In this document: positions 12,339 through 27,317 of the stretch, piece by piece
Layout: each line of letters starts with the position of its first letter
How positions within the stretch are numbered: position 1 is the stretch's first letter
Assembly: GCA_905182995.1 (NCBI GenBank)
Contig: CAJJDP010000153.1
Coordinates: 124,001 to 188,000, forward strand
DNA from: Paramecium octaurelia
Lineage: Eukaryota > Ciliophora > Oligohymenophorea > Peniculida > Parameciidae
Direction: 5' to 3'
Length of the DNA: 64,000 nucleotides
Translations under genes and position numbers: made by a program
Notes under the pieces: model-generated
Database searches by the model: none
The model's input: only the letters and a program-made list of their open reading frames with translations
What the model was told of the DNA's origin: nothing

Positions 12339-12823
12339 TTGTATTTTATCATGATACCATAAATGGCTATAGTAATTAATCTATATAAGATTGATCTAAT
12401 ATAGATTAGTATTATATTTGATATTTTTAGATTATTCCTGTCTACTTAAAGTCCGTTATTTATATATAATAGAATATCAATTTATTTATATTTACATTAT
12501 AATTCAAATAGTATCTTTTTGTTAATCTATGCATACATGCTTAATTCTCAATTAAGGAAAAGTGATCCTGTCTAGGAATAATATTTCAAAGGTTATAAGA
12601 TAGAATGTTGATGGTTTAGAGGCAGACAAGAGGAGAAGATAGTTTAAGAACTTATGAGAAGCATATCAATTTACTTATATGAAGGAAGAGGAGTGAACTT
12701 GATGAAGGAGAAGAATTCTGTAGAATGGATTCATAACATATGATAGAAATGGTTATCATTATAAAATAAATTCATTTCACAAATCAGAAAAAGCTATTTC
12801 TATTATTAATAAAATTTTTAAAG
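12339..12823. other. Intergenic region with short coding-like fragments
   Basis: 485 bp. Around 12,600-12,750 there are short plus-strand open pieces in different frames (for example YEGRGVNLMKEKNSVEWIHN) that no plausible intron joins. This could be a decayed gene fragment or chance; I assign no product. Confidence 0.3.
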
Positions 12824-14729
12824 ATGAACCAACATGATATTTATAAAGTTAAATCCTATGAGATCAATAAGAGCCTAGAAATAGGTAGGGGACAATTTGG
12901 GGTTGTCTATTAATGCACGGATACAAAAAACCCACAACTCAAATTATGTGCAAAGGTTAAAGTTGATACTAACATAGATCATTGAGGAAAGGTTGGATGA
13001 CCCAAAAACTCAAAGGGAAATTGAGTTAATGAAAATTATAATGATTAATGCTAAGGGAAACAAAAATATTGTCGGAGTAGAATACGTAGAGTATACTAAA
13101 GATGGAATTGTGATGATTTTGGAAAAATGTGAAAGTGATCTCTAAACAGTTATGGAGAAGAAGCTGAAGAGCGAGGACAAATATTTCAGACCAAGGGAAG
13201 CCCTAAACATCCTTAAACAATTAGTGAATGGTTACAAGATTCTATATTTCAATGATATTATACATAGAGATCTTAAACCTGCTAACATATTGATTTTGAA
13301 TGGAGTTTACAAGGTACATCATAGTTCAAATTCTTTTAGATAGCCGACTTGGGTTTGGCGAGAGTCTTAGAAGGATGCCAAGAATTGACAAAAGTAGGAA
13401 CGCCTAAATATGTAGCTCCTTAATTGTATTTTGAGAAATACTTCTCAAATTCTGCTGACATTTTTTCAGTAACCTTTTACATTTATAACATCTAGTTAGG
13501 AATCATCACTTATGAATTGATTTATGGTAAATTGCCATATCCAAATATTATAACCCAATTAAATCAAATAAAAAAGGCTTTAAGGAGTTTAGAAAAAAAC
13601 CCAGTCGTAGTGGATAGAGATTGGCCAGAGGTAAGAATATCGACATTTTTAGATGACTTCCGATTTTGCTAATTTGATTGAATAGATGCTCAAATATCAT
13701 GAGAAAGATAGAATATCTTGGGAGAAATTATTTAAACATTAGCTTATCTAAGAAGAATCCAACATAGTAGTGAATCAATCAGGGTAAGCAATTACATAAT
13801 ACCCTTAGACTTATCCATAATTCAGACTCCGACGATGAAAAAGAAGAAGAGACTGTTTAAACTTAATTTCCAGAATAAAAGCCAGTTCAAACATAGAACA
13901 TTGAATAGTAAGTGCCTCAATTTGCTTAAAATTAACCTAAACCAACATTTATAACACCTCTCCCCTAGGCTTAAAAGTAATCATGAAATATAGATTCTAG
14001 GCCACAACCAGTCCAATTCACTCCAGGGAAAGTGTTTACTAATCCTTTTCCTACTAATTTTCCTGTTCCACCCAACACTAATTCTTTTATAGCACCTCAA
14101 GCAAACTAATAACCCAAACAATTTATGAATCCTTAAGCTTAAAGATTCCCAAGCATGGTCCAAATGCATATATTAGGATAACCACTTATATTTTAATAAG
14201 TCAAAGCAACTTCAGATTAGATTTTTTAAACAGGGTTTTTAATGGATTAAACATTAGAGAATTTAGAAAAATATGTGTAATTGATAGTTAATATAATTTT
14301 AGGAACATGTAATCATAATTGAGAGCAGAGTTTTTTGGAATCAAATTATACCTTCATTGTTTGGCATAGTGCTTCTATGAACACTCAAGTGCTATGTTAA
14401 AATAAAATTCGAAAAACCCAAACAATTAATGTTACTATTCACTTCAAGTGGTTGATTAGGAAATTTAGAAATAAATAAAATATCATTAAGTAATAGCATA
14501 GGAATTGGAGAGATGCAATCTAACCTCATACTACCCTGTGACCGATATTAATCCAGATTTTTGTAGTTACCTCCTGAAACTTAATAACATTACATAAAAC
14601 AAAGCATTGTTTATTTATTCGAGTGAGACTAAGTATTACCCGGATTATTTGTCGTAATCATATTATGATTAACTTTAGATTGTTATATTTTTTGGAAAGA
14701 GTCAAAGATTTCAATCAACGATCCTTTGA
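12824..14729 (+). CDS. Serine/threonine protein kinase, Atg1/ULK-like
   Basis: 577 residues in eight exons. Kinase domain at residues ~15-270: glycine loop GRGQFGVVY, Lys in LCAK, HRDLKPANIL, DLG in place of DFG, GTPKYVAPQ (APE has become APQ), and DIFSLGIITYEL. A Pro/Gln-rich linker leads to a C-terminal ~180-residue helical region (RAEFFGIKLYLHCLAQCFYE) that may be a substrate- or partner-binding module as in Atg1/ULK. Introns at 12956-12977, 13314-13339, 13469-13495, 13631-13652, 13784-13808, 13977-14000 and 14277-14302; the 27-nt one at 13469 is in frame and lacks TGA, and its removal restores the kinase consensus. Family placement within ULK is tentative. Confidence 0.75.
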
Positions 14730-14864
14730 GGAGATATATATACAAATGTAGGATATATCTAAAAATTAAAAAAGCGAATAAATCATGACGGATTACCTTG
14801 GTAAGAGGCTTTTAAGTTGAAATATTAAAAATTATAACATGTTATTTATTAATTAATTAATTTT

Positions 14865-15962
14865 ATGATTCTCCAACCATTATAGTAATAAGTCCAAACA
14901 AATAGAGACAATAAGAACTTTCAAGGGCTCAATTCCTATCAGTAAAAGCGCTACCTTGATCATCGAAATACCTAGAAACAAAGAAGGTACAAGCCACCCA
15001 AAAAGTTCCCAACCCAATTTCCCATAATTAAAAAAGATGATACCCAGTATGAATTCAGATTGTTCCATCAAGTTTAACATATGAAGAGTGCTCATTTTCA
15101 ATCAAAATACACTTTGTCTATGGGAAGCATTCCTAATCTACTATTGCACACATATTTTGATTAGATTGTGTTCTATGATGTGGCTAAGTTAAAATCTGAC
15201 ACAACCAGAATATCAGTGGAAGCACTTGGCCTTGATGTTCTTGATAACATTTGTGCCGTAGCTGGAATGAGTGGAGACATATTGATAATTAATTTGCTTA
15301 ATGGAAGTATAGAAAAACACATTGTCAATCAGAAGAGAGATTTCATCAACCATGTTCACTTCTATCAGAACTATCTGGTTTCCAATGATAATGGAGGATT
15401 CATAAGAATATTTGATTATTAAAATGGACTCAAAGAGATCTTCTCATTTCAAGATAAAGCATCAGTCAATCTAACTAGTGTAAATGACAACAAACAAATT
15501 GCCTATTGTGGTGATAGACTAGGATTAAATGTATTGGATGTTCAATCAGGTACTATCATACATAGTTTGGAACCCCATAGTGAATTTGGTTTCGCTGTAG
15601 CCTACCATCCCAGCAAGAATTATCAACTTGCTTCATCTAGTGAGGATGGATCAGCTGTCATCTACGATTTGCGATCACCCAAAGTCCCAATATAGTAGTT
15701 TATTGGAGCAGATAACCCCATCTACAACATTACCTACTCAAAAAATGGATCCCACTTGTTCTTAGCTGAATCTAATTCCTATTTGCACATCTTGAATACG
15801 TAAACAATTTTCTTATCATCTAGTTCTCTGTATGATTCCGTCTAAACTATTGAAATACATGGGGAAATCTCAGGAATTACGAATGATACATACGATGAAA
15901 ACCGATTCTACTTTGGTACAAGTTGCACTTTTGGGGATGGCATATGTGAATTTTCGAAATGA
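14865..15962 (+). CDS. WD40-repeat protein, uncharacterised family
   Basis: A single exon of 365 codons. The N-terminal ~70 residues are basic (RYKPPKKFPTQFP), then several WD40-like blades, for example SKNYQLASSSEDGSAVIYDL. The HFQSKYTLSMGSIPNLLL stretch with an FRLFHQV block before it recalls a widespread uncharacterised plant/fungal WD40 family, but I cannot name an orthologue. The ATG at 14865 is chosen because coding character extends upstream of the Met at 15081. Intronless genes are a minority in this window. Likely a scaffold; no catalytic motif. Confidence 0.7.
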
Positions 15963-16201
15963 ATGGAATATTATATTAAATGATATTTAAATTATTTTAG
16001 TTATCTTTTTGGGTCGATCTTAAAAATAAAATTATTCTACTTTTGGAACATTGTTTAATGAACTAATTAGTCTTGTTGTAGAATGGAAATCCAAAGTTAG
16101 TGAAAATATAATATAAAAATAGTAAATTTTGTAACTCAATAAATAATTTATCAACTTTAGAGAATTGTTTATCTTTTAAAGTGATTACATTAAAATTACA
16201 A

Positions 16202-17143
16202 TCAAAAGTGAAATTAAGTACCATAGAATACATGATTTAAATGTTCGACAAGAAGAAATGAAATCGAATTGGCTAAAGGTTTTCTAACCAATCTAGGACT
16301 GAGACCTTTTGTGAAACTAGAGATAGGAATGTTAATCAAACCCATAAATTCCTTCGTTTTGATATGTGCTTCTGAATCTTTACATGATGGTCATTTGATC
16401 ATGATAGTAATTTGTTTGTAATCGGGCTCTCAGAATTTCGAAAGGATGACTAGCGCAAGTACCCACTAGACCAGCGATCATTCCAGATAGGAAGGTGACT
16501 GAAGGGGAAAAGCCTGAATCTGCAGGTAAGAGCATCTCATGCATTTTACGATAAACCACATAATAGATCTAATGTTCATGTTGATTTAATACTCCTGCGA
16601 ATAGACTGTCTTTAATTGAACAAGTGAGACCTCCTTTGAAGAAACTCATTACACCTTCTTATTTTGCAATTGTACTCGCAGTCTTCCATAAGGATGTGTA
16701 TTAGTACCCAGGAACTTCAGCCCGAGTTTCAATTAGGAGAATTGGATTAGTAATGAAATTGGAGAGGCTTGAATATTAGATGAGTGATGTACCCTCTGGC
16801 AAAAAAGGAAGCAAGAAAGTCTTGGGAAACATTGCGATTTTCACTTGTAACATAGGATAACATTTGAAAATATAGGAAGCCAGCACTCATATTTCTTACT
16901 AATGCAGGGCCTTATGTAAAGAGAGAAAATGCTACGCAAACCGCGATAAAATCCATTGAGTCCTTCATTGATTAGTATGTATTCCACTGATCCATATGCA
17001 CTTGTCAATCTATAGTTTGAGGGATTGGACTTAACAATCATGACCATTTTTATAACCTCCAGAGGTTACACAGCAAGTGTAGATATGAGAGAAGCAGTGG
17101 CTCCAAGTAATCCTTAGAAATGGACTCGTTGCTGCTCTACCAT
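16202..17143 (-). CDS. Mitochondrial carrier (SLC25), SLC25A38-like
   Basis: 278 residues, three carrier repeats. Signature sequences VQPLEVIKMV, HPFEILRARLQ and a degenerate middle one; GFYRGPALVRNM, SFFKGGLTCSIKDSLFAG and GFTKGLSPRLVRK follow the repeats. The D-SLFAG-IYYVVY stretch is close to SLC25A38/Hem25, the mitochondrial glycine importer for haem synthesis, so that substrate is possible but unproven. Introns: 16911-16941, 16768-16792, 16317-16341, and an in-frame, TGA-free 24-nt one at 16569-16592 inferred because carriers lack the extra eight residues. Inner mitochondrial membrane. Confidence 0.82.
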
Positions 17144-17297
17144 CAATATTAAATTTAATAGTGATCATTTGAAATATACCCAATAATGAATATTATGTTT
17201 GATGAGCTATTTTTAAATTAATTTCTAGAATGTGTGGGAACACGTGTTATTATATATATGTTGATGCAATTCTTGCGCAGAATCATAAATATTTTTA

Positions 17298-19742
17298 ATG
17301 CATACTAAATAGAAGGCCTTTGGGTTGTTGCTACTCTTTATGCTGTCTGGGGTTTAGGTGATGACTCAAGATTTGACCGAAGAATAAAAGAAGTTATTGG
17401 AGTAGTCATAAGAAACACACGAGTTTTAAGCAGAAACAGGTAGGCTGATGGATATTCTAATCAATTCTCTTTATACTTAAAAGGAAATCTTTCTCAGGGA
17501 GTTAATATCAAATGCAGCTGATGCACTAGATAAAATTAGATTTTTGAGTGTAAAGAATCCAGAAATTCTGGGAGATAAAACCGAATTGGCAATTAGAATT
17601 GAAATAAACACAGAAGAGAAGACAGTTTCTGTTACAGATAGCGGTATAGGTATGTCAAAGAATGATTTGATATCAAATTTGGGTACAATTGCAAAATCAG
17701 GAACCACTTAATTCATTGAAGCCATCAAGGGAGGTAATGTTAACTTGATTGGTTAATTCGGTGTTGGTTTTTATTCATGTTTCTTGGCAGGTTAAAAGGT
17801 CACAGTTGCATCAAAAAATACAGATGATGATTAATACATTTGGGAATCCCAAGCAGCTCATTCATTTGCAGTATCGAAAGATCCAAGAGGAAACACCTTG
17901 GGTCGTGGTACTCAAGTCACTATTCATTTGAAATAAGATGCTGTTGAGTTTGCAGAGGAAAGCACAATTAAAGAATTAATCAAAAAATATTCTGAATTCA
18001 TCAATTTTCCTATTTATTTGAAGGTGACTAGAGAAGTCTCAAAATAAGTAGAGGAAGAACCAGAATAATAATAGGATCAATAAGAGAATACAGATGATGA
18101 TGAAGTAAAGGTTAAGGATGATGATGATGATGCAGATACAAACAAGAAAGCTACTAAGACAATTAAGGAGAAAGTGTCTGAGTGGGTTTAAATCAATGAA
18201 AATAAAGCTATTTGGTTGAGACCAAAGGAAGAGATCTCTGATGATGATTATAAGAAATTCTATAAAGTATTATCAAAGAACTCTGGTGAAGATCCTTTCA
18301 ATTGGGTGCATTTCAAGGCTGAAGGAGAAGTCGAATTTACATCCCTTATTTATGTGCCTAAGAGAGCACCAAGTGATATGTTTGACAATTATTATGGTAA
18401 ATAAACTACAAATTTGAAATTGTATGTGAGAAGAGTCTTAATTAGTGAAGAATTCGAAGATATACTCCCAAGATATTTGAGTTTCGTCAAAGGTGTTATT
18501 GATTCGGATGAGTTGCCATTGAATGTCAACAGAGAAACACTTTAACAACTTAAGATGTTGAAGGTTATCAGTAGAAAGATTGTAAAGAAGATCTTAGAAT
18601 TATTCTAAGATGCCGCTTCTTATGATGATGAAGATGAGGAAGATACTGAAGAAGGTGAAGAGGATGACAACATGGCAGAAACAACACCTGAAGAATAACA
18701 AAGATTGAAGGATGAAAAGAGAAAGAAGAAGATAGATGAGTATAATGAATTCTGGAAGGAGTATGGAAAGAATATCAAGTTGGGAGTCATTGAAGATTCC
18801 TCAAATAGATAGAAATTGGCTGAATTGACTAGGTACATTATTATTCTATAGTCTTAGATGGTACTCAAGCAAGAATGCAACTGAATTGACATCATTCGAC
18901 GATTACATTGAAAGAGCAAAACCAGGACAAGACTCAATCTATTACTTAGCTGGTGAGAATAAGGAGCAATTACTTGCTTCACCAATTATCTAAGGATTAT
19001 TGAAGAAGGGATATGAAGTTCTTTTGTTGGAGGATCCAGTTGATGAATTCACATTTTAACATTTGAATGAATACAAATAAAAGAAATTAGTTAATGTTGG
19101 AAAAGGTGATTTCAAATAACCAGAAGATAATGATGAACAAAGAAAGAAATAAAAGGCTTTGAAGAAAGTATTCTAACCATTGACTGATTGGTGGAGAAAA
19201 TTATTATCAGAAACTGTTGATTCAGTTATCATTTCTTAAAGATTGATTGATGATCCAATCATTGTAGTTTCTTCTGAATCAGGATACTCTGCAAATATGG
19301 AAAGAATATCAAAGGCTCAAGCTTATTCAAGTAAAGCTGGTTCCCAATAGTTCGGTAAGAAGATCGTAGAAATCAATCCAAATCACTAAGCCATCTAAGA
19401 ATTGTTATAAAGAGTGAAAGATGATCCAGATTAAGAAACAGAAGAAATGGCTAAGGTATTGTATGAAGCTGCTTTAGTCAATTCAGGTAATAGATTACTC
19501 TTATTTTAGGTTACTCAATTCCAAATCCTGAGAAGTTTGCTAGTAGATTCTATAAATTATTTAATTCTGCTTTGGGTATTGATAGAGATGCACCAGTCAA
19601 AGAATTTGAAGTAGAAATCGAAGAAGAACCAGAAACCTCATCAGAACCACCTCAAAGTGATGATGGAACTAAATGGGAAAAAGTAAATACAGATGATGCT
19701 AAATGGGAAACTGTAAGTAATGATAAAAGAGACGACTTATGA
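17298..19742 (+). CDS. HSP90B1: ER Hsp90 chaperone (GRP94/endoplasmin)
   Basis: 800 residues. A hydrophobic signal sequence ([13 protein letters not shown]) is followed by the Hsp90 ATPase domain: [20 protein letters not shown] with the catalytic Glu, [29 protein letters not shown]. An acidic linker precedes the middle domain ([25 protein letters not shown]). The C-terminal tail contains two similar units ([17 protein letters not shown]) and ends in RDDL, a KDEL-type ER retrieval variant. Introns: 18833-18851 (19 nt, near the known lower limit) and 19487-19509. It folds secreted and membrane proteins in the ER. Confidence 0.95.
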
Positions 19743-19780
19743 TTCATTTATACATATGTATTGTATAATTTATATCTATA

Positions 19781-20708
19781 TCATTTACTTTTGATTAATT
19801 CTTTGTAGACAATTGCGAAATCCTTCTTTCCAAAATGTTCATTCAATTTATTATAGATCTATTGAGCATGCTATCCTAATTATGCATCAGTTCCACTCTT
19901 CTTGGATGCATCAATAGCAATATCAAGGTCCTTGAGCATCAATTCAACCATGAAACCTCCATCGTAATCCTTGGAACTAGGAACATTAGGCATAACTCCT
20001 GGTACTGGATTATAAGTATCCACAGACCAACATTTTGAAGAACTGACTGACATTATGGAACTCAACATGGCTGGATCCATTCCCATGTTCTTTCCCAAGG
20101 CCAATGCTTCAGCAACACTTATCATTTAAATAGCCAAAGCCATGTTGCTGCTCACCTTAGCAATCTGCCCTTCTCCAATCTTTCCACAATGGAAAACATT
20201 TTTTCCCATTTCTTTGAGAATTGGAGATATTTTTTTATATGATTCCTTGTCAGCTCCGACCATGAATGTCAATGTTCCTAATTTAGCCTCACCAACACTA
20301 CCAGAAACTGGAGCATCTGAGTAAATATTTTTAGTATCTTAGGCCATTTTAGCCAATTCATAGGAAGTATAGGGTGAGATGGTAGATGAATCAATCAACA
20401 TCTTCTTTTGCTTCTTGAAGATCTCCTAGGCCACACTTTTGACAATCTTGTCATTTGGCAACATAGTAATGATTGTGTCTGCATTTGCAGTGACATCTGC
20501 CACCTGAGACACAGGTTTTATATTGGATGACTCAATTTAGGATTGCCATGCAGGACTGGCATCGTATGCATATACGATTCGAGTCTTGGCCAGGTTATGA
20601 GCCATGCCAATCTATTTTGATCATACATTATATTGATACTCCCATATTACCCAAACCTATGAATCCAATAGTGTTACTAAATCCAAATTCTGAAATAAAC
20701 CTACGCAT
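19781..20708 (-). CDS. HIBADH: 3-hydroxyisobutyrate dehydrogenase
   Basis: 299 residues; NAD-dependent oxidation of 3-hydroxyisobutyrate in mitochondrial valine breakdown. Seen: a short basic N-terminus (MRRFISEF) that could target mitochondria, Rossmann motif GFIGLGNMG, substrate-binding DAPVSGSVGEAKLGTL, and the catalytic-Lys block GQIAKVSSNMALA (usual GxxxKxxxN). Conserved SSKCWSVDTYNPVPGVM and KDLDIAIDASKK follow. One intron, 20612-20639, right after GNMG. Start is 46 bp from the start of the divergent Rab gene; the 3' end converges on GRP94 with 38 bp between stops. Confidence 0.95.
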
Positions 20709-20754
20709 TATTTATTTAATTATTAACCGTAATAAATAAATATTTGAAATACAA
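20709..20754. promoter_or_regulatory. 46-bp divergent promoter region (HIBADH / Rab)
   Basis: Only 46 bp separate the two start codons, so 5' UTRs and both promoters must fit here or overlap the coding sequence. It is almost pure A/T with a run of TAATAAATAAATATTTGAAA-type sequence. Role inferred from position only. Confidence 0.45.
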
Positions 20755-21515
20755 ATGAACTCCAACTCTGATTAGTAAGATTTCTTTTATAATTTGCTTA
20801 GTCATTTCCTATTCAAGGTTTTATTGATCGGAAATTCCGGTGTGGGCAAATCGTGTATGCTTATGCGCTATTCTGTACTATTTCTCATAATCTCAAGGAA
20901 AATTAATTCACAAACAACTTTTACAACACAATAGGAGTAGACTTCAAAACCAAAACTATTGCCTTGGGAGAACACAATGTTAAACTGCAAATTGTATTCA
21001 ATTATTTCATAATCTTAGTGGGATACTGCAGGTCAAGATCGATTCCGCACAATCACATGTAGTTATTATAGAGGGGCTCAAGGAATCATAATCGTATATG
21101 ACATCACTGACAGAGAGTCCTTCGAAAATGTGAAAACTTGGATGGCAGAAATCGATAAGTAATTCTTTCATAATCATTCTTAGATATGCATCAGAATCAG
21201 TAAATAGATTACTAGTTGGCAATAAAGCAGACATCACTGAACGAAGAGAAGTATCATACGAAGAAGGATTAGAATTATGTACTGTTCCCCTTAATAATAA
21301 ATTTAGCCAGATTATATTAAATTCCATTTTATGAAACCAGCGCCAAATCGTCTATCAATATCGAAGCTGCCTTCACGCATATCACAAAAAACATCTTGAA
21401 TCGAGAACTTCATAATACGAGGGCTGTAGTTAGGAAGACATCGAATTTAAGACTCCAAAACAGATAATAACAATAACAACAAGAGAAGAAAAAGTAGGAG
21501 GATCTTTGCTGTTGA
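20755..21515 (+). CDS. Rab-family small GTPase
   Basis: 219 residues in five exons (introns 20875-20897, 20994-21018, 21159-21183, 21279-21306). GTPase motifs: GNSGVGKS (G1), the conserved Thr in TIGVDFKTK-like [12 protein letters not shown] (G2), WDTAGQDRF (G3), NKAD (G4), ETSAKS (G5). Ends in a CC pair for geranylgeranylation. The [20 protein letters not shown] block is Rab1/8/35-like; exact subfamily not decided. Membrane-trafficking switch, likely in the secretory pathway. Confidence 0.93.
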
Positions 21516-21573
21516 CTTTTATTATATTTTCGACCTATAGATAATTCAGATATATAAAAAAGTATATATTCAA

Positions 21574-22921
21574 TCAGCATCTGGCATATTTTAATCCAGA
21601 ACTTCCTATTCCATTCTTCTATTAGTGTACCAATTTCAGATGCAAATTTCTAAGTGATTGTTCTGACAAATTTTGAGTATCTGCACTCATTCGTCCTGAT
21701 GCTTCCTATTTCGAACCAGATTTGTGATATGATTTTATTTACTACTTGAATGTTGTTGTATTTAAAGATCGCTCATTAATCAAATCTCCCAAACCTCCTC
21801 CACTCTTTCTAGCACTCATTGGAGTTCCATTTACATACTGTCTCATTCTGTCTATTGTGGAATCTACTTATATTTATAAATTGCTTACTGCTCTGAGAAT
21901 TACTCTCCAAATTGATCACCACTTTAGGAGTGTCGTATTTACCCAAACCTAATTTACCCATGAAGCTTTGAAGCTCTTCCTTTCTCTTACTGGTCTTACT
22001 ATGATCCTTGACATCAACTTGGAAGTTCATATTTTAAGTGACCTTAGAAGTTACTGATTAATCAGATCTATAGTTGAACTGATTGCCCAAACTTGGACTT
22101 TAGAGCAATTGCTTTTAGGCTGATGGCTTCTTTTAGAAGAAAGAGGTTGTCCTGTTTCCTGAACCATATTCAAAGATTTCCTCTTATGATTTACTAGGTG
22201 TTTTGTACTATTGGATTTGGGTCTCAGCCTTCTTGTTTCTTCTGATATCAAGATTAGAGAACAGATCCTCTGACTATTATTATTAAGGTGCTGCCTAATC
22301 AACTACCTTTCTTTATTAAACAGTATTGAATAAGGTTGTCAAATCATCCAAGGAAGAAGCACTTCTGAACTTTTCCAAAATGTTTTAATAATTGGAATGT
22401 TACTCGCCAACAACTGGCTTCTAAGGTTAATGGGATTATGGCAATTTTAAACCTGGCTCAATTCTCTGGTCTAATACACCCAAAATCATTTGTCTATGTT
22501 AGGCAATTTATGCTTTGTGTTCCTATTCACAAGCTATAGGATCTGGTACATGGACATCAAATTGAATTTGATTACTGGTTGTTGAAGCCTTTTTGGATCC
22601 CAAAATATTCCAATCCCATTCTTTGGGAGATTTTAGAATTTCAGCATCGCTTCTCCAAATGTCAGATTTCTCTGATTTTTCAATGACAGATGGTTCCTAA
22701 GCTAAAGGCTGTTGATCCTCTGCCAATTGTTTGAAGGCATTAAATTTACTTTTGTATTATTCAATAAGGTCTTTGGATGATTGACCAAATGAGGATTTGG
22801 GCTCGTGTTTAATTTCATACTTGAGGTCTTTACGAGGTTCAGGTTTAAAATCAGGGAGGGTTTCCTCAAATTTAGGTAATTCGAGAGTATTCTCTTGAGA
22901 GGTAATATCAATTTCAGACAT
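21574..22921 (-). CDS. Unrecognised 440-residue Gln/Ser-rich protein
   Basis: Two exons with a 25-nt intron at 21864-21888. Start MSEIDITSQENTLELPKFEE; largely charged, low-complexity and probably disordered, with many Gln written as TAA/TAG. Short ordered-looking pieces are IWRSDAEILKSPKEWDWNIL and LEKFRSASSLDDLTTLFNTV. Many Ser-Lys motifs near the C-terminus. No domain recognised. It converges on the Rab gene (58 bp between stops) and is tandem, same strand, with the JmjC gene. Confidence 0.6.
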
Positions 22922-22999
22922 GCACAGGCAATTTGTTATTTTTTTATTGTTAATTTTATTCCCTATTTTCTGTTAAAATATAATATATAAAGTATTAAA

Positions 23000-24656
23000 T
23001 CACGACCCCGTTGTTCTGATTTTGGACTCTAACTTAGCCAACATCCCCTGCAGTTCTTCGTTATTGTACCTAATATAGAGCGATATTTGCGGAGCACTGC
23101 AAGCACAAATGCTTTGGTGACTAATACATCCCTTTTTTAAACATCTAGTAAAATTATAGAATCTATTACTTCCAGCAAAAAATGTAACTTAAAAACATAT
23201 AATTGGCACAGATTTTGCAAACACTTCTATCATACTTCTCCTACTAATTAGCAAATTCAATGGATTTGACATGATCATACAAACTTAGTATACAATTACG
23301 AGTGCTAATTTCTAAATCCATCATTTGTTTGAATTTCTCATACAACTTAGATGTAATTTAAAATATATACTTTCTGCCATGATTATTTTGTGAACCCAAT
23401 CTCTTCAGCCATCAAGGCTACCTTACACAGCAACCATTCCAAAGGGAAACTCACCTAAAATAGACAATTTCCACCAAAAATACCTTCTTTAAGTAACCAT
23501 CCATGCGGTATTCTTACATTGCTTTATCGAACTCGTTGAGCCATTAAATTGGAGCCACATTAACAGCTTCACTGCAATTTAGTCCTAATTTTATTTAAAT
23601 AAAATACCATGAGAAAAACCTGCATGGTAAGTGGCACCCAAAGTTAAGATTAGTTCACCTGGTTGCTGATCAGTTCTTAGAACTGGAATTCCATTCTCAA
23701 CCAGCTCCACAGGTGAGATTTAACAGGTGATGTCATACAATAAGCGTGGGTTGGACTTTCTTTCATTTTCATATGCTTTGTTGAAGAATTTAAGGAACTT
23801 ATCACTGTAACTAGGTGGAATAGCATACCTAAGTGATAAATCAACCTAATAGAGTACCATGTCTTTGCAGCTCCTGCATGCATATAGTTCATTGAATTTA
23901 AATTAAGATCCTCTTTATGCCAACAGAAGTTAGCATATTTCATGCCCAAATACAACCAAGGCACTGAGATTCCATTGATTTCATTCTTTTCCTGAAGAAC
24001 TTAAAAAATTGAATTCCTGTTTTTGTTTATCCCATTAAGATTCCCTAACTACCCCTCCTAATAGCCTGTGGCATATTTGGATGCCAAGAGGTCTGCTGCG
24101 TATTCGACCTCAATATCCTCGTATTATGTTGGATAATCTATGACTGACCAGAACTCTATCTCGTTCTGTCGAATTTGATTAGAAACTTCTCTCACTCCTT
24201 GCAATCTATGAGCACACTCAAACTTATTAGCTAGATTCATATACTCCTACACAGTAAATCCTTTAGTGTTAGAACCAAAAATCTAAGACTAATAAACGAA
24301 AATACCTCTCCAGCTCTTTGGGTGTTTAGTGTTTGGATACGAGTTTGAATTCTCTTGCCCTGGAGTTTAGACTCTAATTGAGAGAAAAATTTCTGATTTG
24401 GCACCACTAGATCTGGTGGTAGAATCAGTTTTACAATTCCAAATTTTTCATACCCTTTTGCATAGAGTTCATCTATCATTTTGAATGGATCATTGAAAAA
24501 AGTTTGATCTATGGGGAGTACGGGAACATCTTTAAGTTGAAAATCTTTTGTGGTGTAGGGGAAACGTTCTAGTAATAACTTTGGATGAGGCTCAGTGAAA
24601 TCATCACTGTTCTTTGACTTTTTGGTTTATTTGGAATACTTTTTGGTGTGTATCAT
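23000..24656 (-). CDS. JmjN/JmjC-domain histone lysine demethylase with C5HC2 zinc finger
   Basis: 500 residues in seven exons. JmjN: IDQTFFNDPFKMIDELYA ... FGIVKLILPPDL. JmjC: PWLYLGMKYANFCWHKEDLN with the Fe(II)-binding His and Glu of HxE, then YMHAGAAKTWYAIPPSY and LGATYHAGFSHG carrying the second His. C-terminal C5HC2 finger: CKICANYMFLSYIFCWKCLKK then CISHQSICACS. This order is that of KDM4/KDM5, which remove methyl groups from H3K4 or H3K9/K36, but PHD, ARID and Tudor domains are absent. Introns: 24283-24305, 23829-23857, 23585-23607, 23455-23483, 23346-23370, 23145-23169. Residue specificity unknown. Confidence 0.88.
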
Positions 24657-24835
24657 AAGAAGAGAAGGTAATTTAATTTAATAATTTTAACTCACTCTTT
24701 ATATGTTCTGCCTTGATCCTAATTTATTTAAAAAGATACATTTGTTTTAAATTCCCAAATATTATTATATAATAAAATTATACCCGTGTCTAGAATCCGA
24801 TCAATTCTATTAAAAAATACATAAATATATATAAT

Positions 24836-27317
<2,482 letters not shown>

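Noticed and set aside
14880-15101. Minus-strand membrane protein frame
   Set aside because: It is antisense to the N-terminal exon of the WD40 gene, which is continuous in frame for 365 codons.
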